64,000 bases of DNA from Persicaria tinctoria (GCA_037127255.1 JBANSL010000002.1:95014519-95078518); one strand, 5' to 3'; positions 10,634-23,105 are shown, counted from the stretch's first letter. Made by a program: numbers and translations. The notes: generated by a model not told the origin, from the sequence alone.

Positions 10634-11643
10634 GGTGTGTTTGGATTCCAAAATGCTACTATAATATTTACCAAAAAAAAATGCTACTATAATGCATTTT
10701 TTTACTTCGTTTTATGTGCACGTTTGGTTGTATAGTTGAAATGGTCGTAAAAATCGAGGTAAAATATGTGATGTAACTAGACCTGTCAAAACGTGACCCG
10801 ACCCGACCCGTAAAACGTGGATTTTGGGGCAAATATTTCAACCCAAAACCCGAAGCAACCCGAACCCGTTCAACCCGCAAATTTCTGGGTTGGGTTGGGT
10901 CGACCCGTGGGTCACCCGTTGGGTCAAGGTTTAAGAAAATAAAAACATAAATAAATTACAATTTAACCTAATATTGTAATTTATTACTAATAATAATTAA
11001 GATTGAATATTATATTTTTCATCATCAACTTTACTTTATAATTTAACATTACAATTTGTTAGGTATATAAAATTACATATTACTATTGTAGCGACATTAA
11101 TATTTTTTTTCAATAATATAACTGTTATTAGGATAATATAACAATTTTAGATTTAGGAACTATGTAAATAGTCATTAAAAATACTCCATCTGTTTACTTT
11201 TAAATGTCATTTACTATTTATGTATAGTTTTAAGGATGATAATAATTATATAAAATATCAATTTATATATTATATATAATTTCACACTTCAAAAACTTAA
11301 AAAAATGAAACTATAACAAGTAATAAATTTTTATTGATATTTTACATAATTTTATCATTTTAAAATAATGTGTATAAATAGTAAATGACATTTAAAAAAT
11401 TATGGATGTGTATTGTGTAGCGCTCTTGACCCGTTGGGTCGACCCGAACCCGTTAAATATGGGTCTGGGTTGAGCATTTCCTGACCCGTAACCCGAAATG
11501 ACCCAACCCGGAATGGACCCGAACCCGAGACGACCCGACCCGCCCGACCTGTTTGATAGGTCTAGATGTAACCAAACATGCACATAAACCGAAGTAAAAA
11601 TAATGTATTATAATTAATGCATTTTGGAATCCAAACACACGCC
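10634..11643. mobile_element. terminal-inverted-repeat element split by a hAT-like insertion
   Basis: The left arm 10634-10740 (GTGTGTTTGGATTCCAAAAT at its edge, then an ACTTCGTTTTATGTGCACG block) is repeated inverted at 11574-11643 (ending ATTTTGGAATCCAAACACAC). Removing the element at 10778-11564 restores a short palindromic MITE of about 0.2 kb. The superfamily is not certain because no clean target duplication is seen; its left edge overlaps the LINE target duplication. Confidence 0.7.
10778..11564. mobile_element. non-autonomous hAT-like element, GACCCG-word family
   Basis: Terminal repeats TAGACCTGTCAAA / TTTGATAGGTCTA are flanked by a perfect 8-bp duplication GATGTAAC (10770-10777 and 11565-11572). 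The arms carry runs of GACCCGACCCG; the core is AT-rich and seems to hold a degenerate Stowaway (about 11184-11410; ends TACTCCATCTGTTTAC and a diverged mirror). 787 bp, no coding capacity. Confidence 0.9.
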
Positions 11644-11839
11644 TTATTTATTTGGAAAAGTGAAATAAATTTTGTCTACGGAGGAAAAAAAAACTAAAAA
11701 GGAGATTTTTCTTTTTTTCTTTTATTCGAAAAAATGAGATTTTTCTAACCTACAGAAATACTGTAGTATATTGGAAAGTATTTTTTTAAATAAAAAAAAT
11801 ATATAATTTTTTTTGTTAAAAACGATAAATAAGTCCTAA

Positions 11840-12196
11840 ACTAACTCCAATGGTTAAGCGTGCAAATGTACATATTTGCACAAGGTGTTTAAAAATGCAC
11901 ATCGTTTTTTGATATTTTACTCAATTGGTTAAATGTGTATTTTATATACATTCATCTCTAAATAAATATGATTAAATTAAAAAGAAAAAGAAAAAACTAA
12001 AAAACAACCAATAGAAATTACTTTACTTTATTAAAAAGTGATAAAAAGTTTTTGCACATGGAGGAAGTGATGTGCTTATATTTGATCACTTTGTGTGCAA
12101 ATGTGCAAATTTTACACACTCGAAAGTAACAATTGTAGCACAATTTGCATCAAAATATGCATATTTAAGCATTTGCACCATACCATTGAAGTTAGT
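11840..12196. mobile_element. short MITE with ACTAACTCCAATGG ends
   Basis: The left end ACTAACTCCAATGG and right end CATTGAAGTTAGT are inverted repeats, extended by further mirrored blocks containing GTGCAAATG and GCATATTT. CTAA flanks both sides, compatible with the 3-bp duplication of a Tourist-like element. No open frame. Confidence 0.65.
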
Positions 12197-12220
12197 CTAA
12201 ATAATGTTCTTTTTTCCAAA

Positions 12221-12788
12221 TCTATATATCTATATATAACCTTAATTTAGAAGACTTTGCTTACGTGTCAATCTTAGAGGAGTTTTAGGAATATTAACCA
12301 ATTATGTTTTTTTCCTTGATTTTTTTATTTCTCCTTTTCCCTTTTTTCCATTAATTTTTTTTAATCATCCATTCTCTTTTATTCTTAACATATTTACTAA
12401 CAATTGGGTTTAATTCAAAACATTGAATTCAATCTAATATAACCATTAGGCTTAACTCACATTTATGTACTAACTATTGAGTTTAATTCAAAACATTGAA
12501 TATAATTATTAGTTGTGACACATCACATTTAAATGCATGATTCAGATTTCAAAATTTCTAAAAAATTTACAATGATATTGATATTATAATTACTGGGTGA
12601 TTTAAAATATTTACATTTATGTATTATACTTTAGACGAGATATAAAAAAAATTATTTCAGAATTATAAGATACATTTATGGTAAAGTTTTTTTTATCTTA
12701 ACTTTTATTAGTATTTTATAATATATTTATATATATTATTAATATTTTAGTTTTAAAAAACCGCGGCATGGCGCGGGAATTATACTAG
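12221..12788 (+). mobile_element. non-autonomous Helitron, copy A
   Basis: It starts TCTATATATC after an A and ends with a CCGCG...CGCGG hairpin, a short spacer and CTAG, the Helitron 5' TC and 3' CTRR structure. It is nearly identical to 19704-20270. The base after CTAG is C rather than the expected T. 568 bp, no Rep/helicase. Confidence 0.88.
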
Positions 12789-13438
12789 CTAGTTAAGATT
12801 GTTTAAGGACATAGATTAGATAAATGTGAAAATAATCACAATACTGACCCAAACCATAATATATGTAACAGTTTATAGATTTGGATGAACAGAGTTCCAC
12901 CGGCATCCTTGGGCTTTCACACCCCGTTCTAGATTCGATAAAAGAGGTAAATCACAAGATATGCAATGAAATCCATGATTGCACTCAGAAGTAGCATCAA
13001 CAACCATACGACCGACGATCAATGATACAATACAGGCATACAGCCATACAGACACTCCGCAGAAGCATCCTGCATCAGTCGCCCTCCTCGGGGAAGGGCC
13101 TTCCCAGAGATGGAACAACGATTCAATGGAACCCTTTATTTACAATTCTGAAAAGAGTTGTTATTCCACCAGCTTCAGATGGTGTGGGTGAAGGATTACA
13201 AGACCGTTATCATACCACATAATTATAACTGATACTTTAGAAAAGAGTTTGCTATAACACTCACAAGTAGCACGTCCTACGTTTCCCTACTAAAAACAGA
13301 AACAGCTCGTGCGTGCAATGTAATTCAACATGACGCCGAATAGAGAACAATGATATTACAAACACAATTGACATCAAACCAGGGAAATCGACTTTGGAGA
13401 TCAACCTAGCAGAAACCGGGTAATGAGGGATCTCCCTG
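12789..13438. other. 3' flank of shikimate kinase
   Basis: This is the downstream region of the minus-strand shikimate kinase gene, presumably including its 3' UTR. Short open frames on both strands look like chance. No repeat was recognised. Confidence 0.5.
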
Positions 13439-16400
13439 TCAAATGGCAGCTCCATCTTCCCTTAGAAAGTTTTCAATCTGTTCAAGTGCCTGTCAAAACA
13501 AGAAATAATTAGATTGTCAAAGTGTTCTGCTACATTCTAGAGTGATGGAGGGATGGAGAACTTTTTATGATTCGTTTTTTTTCTTATTCTGTCTCGTTAT
13601 CCTTTTGAAGTAGGGGAAAAGGAGACCAACCTCAATGGCAATAACAGCTGGTGATAAATTACATACATCTTGGTAACCAAGCTTCGCTGCAATAGCTGCA
13701 CAACGAGAATACAAATTTACGGTACAATGAGAAAAGAAATCTCAACGAAGGTTGCATAACAGGTTCTGAAAACATAGCATACCTACCAATGAAAAGGAAA
13801 AAATAAGTCTATACTAAGCAGTACTTACACTCCAGAGAAACACGAGCATTGGCATTTGCATATGCGTCACCTCTCTGTTCCATGAGAGTGGAGAGTCGCA
13901 TGAAAGTCTAAAAACAAATATAAGTCTCAAATCAGTTCAAGAATATCAACAAACTCAGCCTGGCGATAGATGAAGCTTATGACAACAAGGAATACTGTCT
14001 AGATTATAAAAAGTTAAGATGCAAACCCTTGAGTATGCATCCCCTGATCCCTCATGTAAAAGTGGGCGAGTGTTGGTTCCCACAGCAGTAATTCGTTGTG
14101 CCAATGCATCCAAGGGTACATCCAACCAAATACTAACGCCACTTCGCATGTATTTCCTGATACAAGAAAACCATATCATCCACAATGTATTGTTATAGAA
14201 ATTATCAGTGAAGTGAAAGTAAAGGTTGCGAAAAACAGAATCTGATTACAGATATTCAGAATCCATACCAGTTAATGGGTCGTATAACAGCACCTCCACC
14301 AGTAGAGACTACTAATTGTCGCATTGCAGACAGCTTCTGTAATACCTCAGTCTGAAAGGTATGAGAAAGCGAGGTCAGTAAACATTATAACCATTTATTT
14401 TCACTATCCTTTTTCATGATTAGACGAACATACCATTATATATTTTACATTATGAAATCATTGGCATGATAAATTGCATTTTACAGCCAAATGTGTACAG
14501 CTTTCACTAAAGGAGAGATATATGTCCATGATACATAATTTAGGTCCATATTATTATCAGATATTGTCAATGGCAAGCGTTAAATAGCAGGGAGAAATCT
14601 CAAGTGGTCACGGAGAAGCATCCTTTAGTGTAAGTAGCTTACTTTGTCCAAAAAGCATGCAGCTTTCACTACAGGAAGCTTTGTGAGGGTCATTGGGTAT
14701 GTAAATTATAGCTAGGTTCACTTAGTCCACCTTCATCTTTTATATACAGCATAATTTTAGTTTTAGAGAGAGAAAGAGAACTTTAAATTTTATTGTTAAA
14801 ATATTAGTTGCCATGCTGAATCATTTACATAAGGGACTGCCTCCGGAACCGCGCAAATCCTTAGGTCGAATTGCCCAGGACAATATAGCTATCCTTGGGT
14901 CAGACGAGGCGTAAACATATTTCCAACGAATTTACATTCATCTTCGTCTCTCGGGATTCAAAAGGGTCATTTGTAGAAAGGATATAAAAGGAAGCGTAGT
15001 AAAAAGAATAAAGAGGTTGAAAAAACAACACCAGCTTAAGTGGTAGTATCAAACATTCAAGTACAAAGTAAGAGATGAGAAAAGAGCACAGATATATATG
15101 ACATCATAACACTGTTTTGATGAATATGAATCCTTTAAAAGAATCAAGTATAAAAGATTCAAGATTTTTGCATGCACTACCCTTTGGAAGTGAAGAATTG
15201 CCTACTTTAAGTGGCAGTAAAGAACATCTAAAAATAATAATATCACTTGTATATGCTCATAACAAAAATAGCAGTGCTGGTATTACCCACTTCAGGTGAG
15301 TTAGCAATTGCATACGGTGATACTTTAATGACCATACCTTTTTCTTGTAAGGTGTATTCACTGTATTGTTAAAGCAAAAAATCTATCATATCAGCACTGA
15401 AAACAGAAAAGTTGCGTAAGGTGTCCAAAATCCTGTTTAGTGAAATTCAACTAAGAAGAGAGAGATTGAAGCATTTATCTTCCCAGAACACAGCACGATT
15501 TTGCTACAACAACACTAGAGTATAATTAGGCAAAGTTGTGTGAGTAGATTGGCATACTTGAGTACTTGACTGTAATATGGATTTACCCCTACATCGCCCA
15601 TTGTCATCCACTATTATGAGTTTCAATTTATAACTACAATTATAACTTGCCCAGAAACAGAGCATTTATTAGATGTCCCCTTGTACAGTGTGGTAGATTT
15701 CAGCCACATAAAAAAAATACTGACCTCGCTATCTCTAAAAAATCCTTCACCGTGCACCTTAAAGATTTCAGCCACAGAAAGTCCACCAACAGCATGCTCC
15801 ACTAACCCATCACTGGAATATCAAAGGAAAGACGGTTAGCTGAAACCATAAATGAGCAACTCACTTTATGCCAAGATACCCAAAGTTAACGACCCAAGCA
15901 GAAATACTGGGCTACACACCAAGTTCAAAGGCGATGAGGGAAATGTGTTAGTTGTATCCAAAAAGCTTAAATCACCAATAGCTAAAACCACCAATTACAG
16001 GCTATACCAAGAAACTAACCTATCGAAAAACGAATAACCAAGTACATCTGCCAATATCCTGCCAACAGTTGTTTTTCCAGATCCCATCATACCTGCTCAT
16101 TGAATATCAAATGGATTTTAACAAAATAAAACTGATGAAGTTCACCATATAAATGATAGATCAGAGACTGACCAACAAGATATATACAACGTCCGTTAAG
16201 GTACGGGCTAATTTCTTCAGATTTATTCTGCAATTCAAATTAAGTCAAGAGAGGTGAAGAAGATGACAAATAAAGACAAGGACCAAACAAAAACTATCTT
16301 TGCTTCACTAAAAACATTTTACAAAATGGAAGGTATAATAGTTTTTCTTACAAGTTTTGGATCGAAAACAAACAACTAAGGGACAGTACCTCAAATGTTT

Positions 16401-17079
16401 AAAGAGAAAGGCATTATTAAATAGGCCAACAAGCATTAAAGCAATTTTTTTAGTTACCTTCAATAATACATTCTCATCAAGTGTCGCCGGAAAGCCTACA
16501 GACTTCAGAGCTGAAGCTGCAAAATCAATCAATTACAATATGATCTCACATCACGCAGTCACTTTCAAAGTTCATCTTCCACAATGTACATGTGGGAAAA
16601 AATATCAGTTTCAAATGGGCGACATGTTGAAAGTAGTCATTTTACTTGGTTTTCTGACACATTAGAGGAAAACATAGGAAAATGAGGCGAAGAAGATTGA
16701 AAGCAGATTGAACAACCTCAAGTCTAATACCATGATCCTAAATTTTTTATTGATTTTTGAAAAAAGTAGATTGCAATGGGCTACCAGCTATACAGAACTC
16801 GTAAAATTTGGACATTTCCAATAAAAAGAATAAATCCAATAGACTAGTGCGGCAAGGTTATAGCTTACCTGGATATTTATTATATGAACATGAAACATCC
16901 AAAACCGGGGATGCTATATTTCTCTTAGGCAATTGTCTTGCAACAGCCATTTGAAGCTTCCTCTTGTCCTTGTTAATCTCCGAAACTCGCAGGAAACCGT
17001 TGGACCTTGTCACAAGCTTTTCTGTATTGAGCCATGTCGAAGGGCCAGCACTTTGCGGAAGTTTAGCCTCCAATGCCAT
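13439..17079 (-). CDS. SK: shikimate kinase, chloroplast
   Basis: Phosphorylates shikimate with ATP to shikimate 3-phosphate (EC 2.7.1.71), step five of the plastid chorismate pathway. Coding exons: 17079-16869, 16516-16458, 16227-16173, 16092-16020, 15812-15725, 14351-14269, 14156-14027, 13907-13829, 13695-13631, 13489-13439; 297 aa, phases all consistent. About 85 N-terminal residues look like a transit peptide. Walker A is GMMGSGKTT (109-117), split between exons 3 and 4. Substrate-site residues are present: DSD (132-134), Arg159 in [12 protein letters not shown] (180-182), and lid Arg220 in NTRPLL. Because these are all kept, it is a true kinase, not an SKL1/SKL2-type non-catalytic paralogue. 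The fifth intron is long (about 1.4 kb). A 5' UTR intron is likely (donor after 17449, acceptor before 17107). Donor three is GTCAGT. Confidence 0.96.
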
Positions 17080-17715
17080 GATATCTCAAAAGCAACTCTT
17101 CCCAATCCTGACAGATATCCTTTCGAGTATTGATTGAATCTTCTTACTCAACAAGAACACGTCAATTAGGTCTCCCCTCAATTGCTGCATACAACGGCAA
17201 CAATTATCAGAGACATTATTATAGTGCACAATTTCAATTATTGGATCTAAAGTCTTCCTATACAACACAAAGCTACAGATGTCAACGGTAGTGCTCGGAA
17301 ACTCATGCGCAAACTTCGTAGAACTAAGATATGTGCCAATAATTGAAATTTAAATAATCAAAAATCCCTTCTGTCAAAAGTACCAGATCGATGATGGCGA
17401 CCAAGTGAAGAACGGAGATCTACAGAGAGGGAGAAGAAACGACTTACAGAAAATAAGCGAAGAACGGAAGGCTTCCGCTTGAGAGAAGGTCAGGAGATTG
17501 ATGAACACAAAGCACACAAAAACTCAGAAATCACAAATCGGAAAGTGATGAGGACTCGCAGAGGATTGATAAACAGGTCCAATTGCTTCCGAATTCGCGT
17601 TGAACGGTCACCTGCGCGAGCATTTGAGGTGGTAGGTTGCCATGGATGACGCGGATTTTGTTGGTGGTTGTTCGTTTCGGTGTACGGCGAGCGATGGCGC
17701 TTTGGGGTTCTACTG

Positions 17716-17730
17716 GTTTTATAGTTTATA
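17716..17730 (-). promoter_or_regulatory. candidate TATA box of shikimate kinase
   Basis: On the minus strand this reads TATAAACTATAAAAC, about 640 bp upstream of the ATG and upstream of a plausible 5' UTR with a GTAAGT donor at 17448 and an acceptor ending at 17108. It is the only clear TATA motif there. Transcription start not proven. Confidence 0.45.
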
Positions 17731-17963
17731 CCCTTCATGGGCGCTGATCCGGTCCGATAAAGGACAAAAACCCGGTCGGGTCGGGTCGGGTCTTGACCGG
17801 TTCGATCATTCAGAGCCACACCCATCCACCCACCCACCAACCCAAATGTCCCCACCACCAGTAATAATAATTTAGAATTTTAGACCGTATATCTTCCGAC
17901 TTCCACAAAGCTCAACAACCTCATCTTACAACATGCCACGTCATCTTTGTATTTTTTTTACTA

Positions 17964-18201
17964 CTCCCTCCGTTCAATAAAACTTGACGTTTTACTATTC
18001 ATGCACGTTTTTTTAGGAGCTAAAAACTATATAAAATATCGACTTTTTAAATATTTTTTTTTAACAATTTCGTAGTTATTATTAATAAGTACAAATTTGT
18101 TAAAAAAAAAATTTTAAAAAAATAAATATTTTATATAGTTTTTATCATTCTAAAAAAGCGTGCGTGAATAGTAAACGACAAGTTTTGTTGAACGGAGGGA
18201 G
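17964..18201. mobile_element. Stowaway MITE
   Basis: The left end CTCCCTCCGTTCAA and right end GAACGGAGGGAG are inverted repeats flanked by TA (17962-17963 and 18202-18203), the Tc1/mariner signature. The internal arms mirror each other (TTTACTATTCATGCACG / CGTGAATAGTAAACG variants). 238 bp. Confidence 0.9.
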
Positions 18202-19454
18202 TATTGATTACGGGTGAGCGAGTTCAACCCGAACTCATCCTTACAGATGAGGTCTAAAAAACCAAAATTGTTGTAGTCATCTTTGTATTTTTGGTAAATT
18301 GTTTAGTTATTGGAGGTATAAAGTAAACTTACATTATTATTTTTTGGTCAACTAAATTTTTTATATTTATATATAAATTTATGTATTTAACACCAAAAAT
18401 ATTGATAGGTTTATAAATTTATGTATATATTGATAGGTTTGTAAATTTATATATTAAAAATCAAATTTTAATAGATAATTTGATGTATCACTTAGTTATT
18501 TCAATGTAAATTAATACGGATTTTTTTTAAAAAAAAAAACATGTTTATATTCAATACAAAGAATATTGGGACATAAATTATAAAATTAATATTGATTATT
18601 TTAGGAAATTATTTTTCTATTTTAAAAAAATAAGAATTTTAATGATAAAAAATCATAAACATATCTCTGTCTCTCTGTGTGTGTGTGAAATATATAAACA
18701 TAAATTTTATTTTATTTTTGGTGTTAAATACATAATAGGGGTATTAGCCTACTAGGGGATGTGGTTGTGATAAATTTTTTTTTTTGATAAGGTAATAATT
18801 CGAGGGGCAGACATGCCAGACACCTCGAAAAGCCGATAAAGTTGGCAGACGGCGAATCATTTAAACATACAAAGACAATAAAAAAAGGTACAAATTAGGT
18901 AGAGACAAGCAAACAATTTGTGGTAAGTTGATCGTACCACCATAAAAGTTTTTCAAAAAGAAAAAAATACACAAAAAAAGTTATATTTATCAATTTTTCT
19001 ATCCTATACCCCAAATTACCTTATTGCCTCGTTATAAAATGAACTCCAAGCTAGACACTTGCTTTCTTGCTTTATCTACATACACATTTTTTAAGAACGT
19101 AAATGTAATACGGAGTATATGTTTAAATTAAGATTCATTATAACTATTTTTTTCTTCTTACTTTTCATATAAAATTATTTATCTTATTCACATTTCATTC
19201 TATAATTTTAGTATAAGTCGCGTAACATATCTCTATTATATGTTCGAATTGTTTCTCACTCTATAAACCACATGTATTTAGATATACCATGCTACATACA
19301 ATACAAACAAAATATTAGTATATATAATTGTTCGACGGTATTCTAGCATATGTCCTCCTATGCTCTAAGAAGAAGATAGGTTAGTTGTTTTTTCATGTGG
19401 TTTGATAGAGTTTCTACATTTAAACTAATTACTAAATTAGGTAAACGTTTCTAA
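18202..19454. other. AT-rich DNA with a short LINE 3' tail
   Basis: This is mostly AT-rich with no gene. At about 18774-18930 a T run is followed by GATAAGGTAATAATTCGAGG and a GGCAGACGGCG block. It matches the 3' tail at 58988-59460 and is read as a strongly 5'-truncated LINE on the minus strand. Possible imperfect target duplication: TTGTGATAA and TTGTGGTAA. Confidence 0.5.
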
Positions 19455-19703
19455 TCTATATATAACCTTAATTTATAAGACTTTGCTTACGTGTCAATCC
19501 TAGAGGAGTTTTAGAAATATTGAGCAATTATGTTTTTTTTCCTTGATTTTTTTATTTCTAAAATTCTCTTTTTTCCATTAATTTTTTTTAATATTTCATT
19601 CTCTTTTATTCTTAACATATTTACTAACAATTAGGCTTAATTCAAAACATTGAATTCAATCTAATATAACCATTAGGCTTAACTCACATTTATGTACTAA
19701 CTA
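19455..19703 (+). mobile_element. Helitron 5' fragment, copy B
   Basis: It begins TCTATATATAACC after an A and follows copy A for about 250 bp, then stops exactly at an A where copy C begins. The sequence expected after copy C does not resume, so B lacks its 3' half. Confidence 0.8.
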
Positions 19704-20270
19704 TCTATATATCTATATATAACCTTAATTTAGAATACTTTGCTTACGTGTCAATCTTAGAGGAGTTTTAGGAATATTGACCAATTATGTTTTTTTACTT
19801 GATTTTTTTATTTCTCCGTTTCTCTTTTTTTCCATTATTTTTTTTAATCCTCCATTCTCTTTTATTCTTAACATATTTACTAACAATTGAGCTTAATTCA
19901 AAACATTGAATTCAATCTAATATAACCATTAGGCTTAACTCACATTTATGTACTAACTATTGAGTTTAATTCAAAATATTGAATATAATTATTAGTTGTG
20001 ACACATCACATTTAAATGCATGATTCAGATTTCAAAATTTCTAAAAAAGTTGCAATGATATTGATATTATTATTACTTGGTGATTTAAAATATCTACATT
20101 TATGTATTATACTTTAGACGAGATATAAAAAAAATTATTTCAGAATTATAAGATACATTTATGGTAAAGTTTTTTTATCTTAACTTTTATTAATATTTTA
20201 TAATATATTTATATATATTATTAATATTTTAGTTTTAAAAAACCGCGGCATGGCGCGGGAATTGTACTAG
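19704..20270 (+). mobile_element. non-autonomous Helitron, copy C
   Basis: It starts TCTATATATC, ends with the CCGCGG...CGCGG hairpin and CTAG at 20267-20270, and sits between A (19703) and T (20271), the canonical Helitron A/T target. It differs from copy A by few substitutions. 567 bp, no coding capacity. Confidence 0.92.
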
Positions 20271-20938
20271 TTTGATTTATTATGACAGATTAAAAAATTC
20301 AATCACCTTAAAATTATACTCATTTTGTTCCTTTTTATAAGTTCTACACTTTTTTTATTAGAATATATGATTAAAAAAATACCATATACTTAATACTAAA
20401 AAGTATGTGTGTGTGTTATAATTACTGGAAAATTACCCTACTTATATATATTTTGGATGCAAATGTTTAGTTAAGTTAAGCTTGTATACAATGTATAGTC
20501 AACCTTTACAACCAATTTAAGTATTTTTCAATAAATAATAGATAGTCGTTTAATTATTTAATCTCGATCTCATGTGACAATTGAGCAATTTAAGACTTGA
20601 TCAATTTTTAATCTTATAAATATCAACTTGAGAATTAAGCTTTTTATTATAAAAATTATCATATATAAAATTACTATATTTAGCTTTTTTTCCAAGGTAA
20701 ACTACCCGAACTAAGGGCTATAATCTATGCAAGTATGCAACCACTTGTTAATACCCACTACATTTTTTAACCCGTCAAAATCTTTTAAAAAAATCAACAT
20801 TACACAAATCGATACAAATCATTATTATTCCTACCTAGAAAACCTAAAATGACATCTATTTTTATACAAAAATAAAGTCCTAAATTTCGAGACGAATGAA
20901 GTATTCTAATATCTTGCAAGTTTTTTAGAAATCTTATA
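20271..20938. other. AT-rich DNA, nothing recognised
   Basis: No coding potential, inverted repeat or known element end was recognised between Helitron copy C and the Stowaway nest. Confidence 0.5.
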
Positions 20939-21110
20939 CTCCCTACGATTGGAAATATAAGACGTTTGACTTTTGTGCACGTAGTTTAAGAAGCTAAAAA
21001 CTATATAAAAATTTGATTTTTTTAATTAATTTTTTTTACATTATGATACTTGTTGTTAATAAGTATTATTATAATGTGAGAAATTTTAATTAAAAAATCA
21101 ATATTTTATA

Positions 21111-21402
21111 CTCCCCCTGTCTCAAAATACATATCTTTTTAGGACGGAACACGGGAATTAAGAAGTATGATAAGTGTAATGATTATATGTAAAAAGTAGT
21201 TTAAGTGTAATGATTAAACTTTGGTATTATAATATTTGTTTCTTTTTTTTAAATTTGTGAGGAGGAGAGCTGGAGTAATGTAAAAATTAGAGTAGTGATT
21301 AGATGTAAAAGTAGATTAACTGTAGTGATTAAATCTAAAAAGACATATATTTTTGACAAAATTTTACGAGCTAAAAAGACATGTATTTCGAGACGGAAAG
21401 AG
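21111..21402. mobile_element. Stowaway MITE nested (first)
   Basis: Ends CTCCCCCTGTCTCAAAATAC and GTATTTCGAGACGGAAAGAG are inverted repeats flanked by TA. 292 bp, within the element at 20939-21731. Confidence 0.85.
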
Positions 21403-21454
21403 TATATATAGTTTTTAACTTTTTAAAATAAGTATTTATAAATTAAATATCTTA

Positions 21455-21709
21455 CTCCCTCCGTTCGGCAAAACTTGTCGTTTTAGAGTTTTGTTTTTGT
21501 TCGGAAAAACTTGTCATTTTAGGTATTTTTGCTTTTACTTTACTAAAATGCCCCTGATTTGATTGATGTGTTGTGAGTTGTAGTTTTTCATAAAGTAAAA
21601 AATAGAGTAATAATTGAGGGTAAATTAGTAAAAAAAAGAAGTGTAATTATTAGTTTTATTAAAAGTTGTGTGGGGAGTTAAAATGACATGTTTTGCCGAA
21701 CGGATGGAG
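21455..21709. mobile_element. Stowaway MITE nested (second)
   Basis: Ends CTCCCTCCGTTCGGCAAAAC and GTTTTGCCGAACGGATGGAG are inverted repeats flanked by TA. 255 bp, in the right part of the same outer element. Confidence 0.9.
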
Positions 21710-21918
21710 TATATTAAAAAATCGAAGGGAGTATATAGAGTGGGGAGAATCTCTCCGTTTGATTTTTTAAAAACCCTCTCCGTCCTTTTCCTCAACTAGC
21801 TCGGAGTCTACACCGTAAACCGACACTTTTTACATGCACCTCCCATGTCCATTGCAGATTTTATCATATCATACAAAAAAGTCAACACATCGGGTGTGTA
21901 TGGTTGCATTTTTAACTA

Positions 21919-22153
21919 CTACCTCCGTTCCATAATACATGGGCTTTTCCTTTTTGACACGTTTTTTAAGGAGCGAAAAACTCTATGAAATATTATTTTT
22001 TTAATCAAATTTTTTATATCATTTGATACTTATTAGTAATAAGTATCAAATGATATAAAAAATTTAATTAAAAAAATAATATTTCATATAGTTTTTCCCT
22101 CCTTAAAAAGCGTGCCGAAAACTAAAAACCCATGTATTTTGGAACGGAGGGAG
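21919..22153. mobile_element. Stowaway MITE, ATACATGGGCTTTT family
   Basis: Left end CTACCTCCGTTCCATAATAC, right end GTATTTTGGAACGGAGGGAG, flanked by TA. It belongs to the same family as 61297-61693, which shares the internal ACATGGGCTTTT and TTTTTAAGGAGCG blocks. Confidence 0.9.
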
Positions 22154-22663
22154 TACTAAAAAAGTAGTAGAAGTAGGTAGTTTAAATTATAAGTTGTGTA
22201 TGGTAATTAATTTTAGCTAGTTTATAGTTAAAATGGGGGGTTAAAAAATAAGCTTGTTTTTTAAGCTTATTTTGGGTTTTGGGGGTTTATTTGGTTTGAA
22301 AAGACAAGTATACCCCTAATAACAACCAAATAAACCCCACTTTTTACAAATAAACTGTTTTTCGTCCCATACGGAGTTTATATTTTTTCATAAAATTTTA
22401 ACTACTTTTACCAACAGTTTATAAATTTTTACCCTGTTTATAATTTTAGTCGGTTTATTAACCCCGTCCCATACGAACCCATAATATAAGTTCGACAATT
22501 AATCTAATAGTAATGGTTAATATTGCATATATGGACTCCAAAAATCCCTTATTTTCACAAGAAATCGCCTATATTATGAAACAAACCAAACTGGACGTAC
22601 TAGCACTTTCGTCAACCAAAGCATCTCTACAATGAAGCAAAAGATATCCGTAAGAGAATCAAG

Positions 22664-22971
22664 ATGGACTGGAAATTTCTGAGTGGTGGGTTCCAACTGG
22701 TGACGTTGGCTAATCATCGGTTTGAGCTTAAATTTGACGAGAAGGCTGATCGGGACAAAATGTGGGTTGGCAGGCCATTCCATATTGCCGGCCAACTCAT
22801 GTTGCTACGTCCCTGGGTGCAGGATTTTGATCCTTGGACTGAATCCATGACTGTAATGGATTGTGGGTTCGCATTCCTGGATTGCCAACGAAATTCGTAA
22901 GCGAATCCATTCTTACATTGATCATTGAAAGGAACCGTATTGGTACGGTCTTGAGGGTGGCTGCCTTTAAC
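22664..22971 (+). pseudogene. LINE ORF1 (gag-like DUF4283), 5' part
   Basis: The translation shows the DUF4283-type region of plant L1 ORF1: FELKFDEKADRDKMWVGRPF, GQLMLLRPW, then WVRIPGLPTKFVSES and RIGTVLRVAAFN. A frameshift lies near 22858 between the LLRPW and WVRIPGLP parts. The frame is cut at 22971 by a CACTA element and resumes at 27091: joining the two sides gives the expected FNPNGARLRYPRICINTDLK. Confidence 0.85.
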
Positions 22972-23105
22972 CACTACAAAAAAAAAAAAATTCAATTAGC
23001 TACCCCAATTAGCAACGGCGGGATTTTTGGTGTCGCAACTGAGGTCTTTTTCGCGACGGGAAGCGGCATCCATCGCAAATGAAGAGAGATTTCAGAAAAA
23101 AAAAA

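Larger units (their letters stand above)
20939..21731. mobile_element. outer Stowaway-type MITE holding two inserted MITEs
   Basis: It starts CTCCCTACGATTGG and ends CGAAGGGAG, flanked by TA. The mirrored block CTAAAAACTATATAAAA lies near 20995 and its reverse (TATAGTTTTTA) resumes at 21407, directly after the first inner element. Two other Stowaways (21111-21402 and 21455-21709) sit inside, each with TA duplications. Confidence 0.75.

Noticed and set aside
12873..13222. Overlapping 66-81 aa frames on both strands
   Set aside because: They lie in the shikimate kinase 3' flank, have no family resemblance and no splice context.
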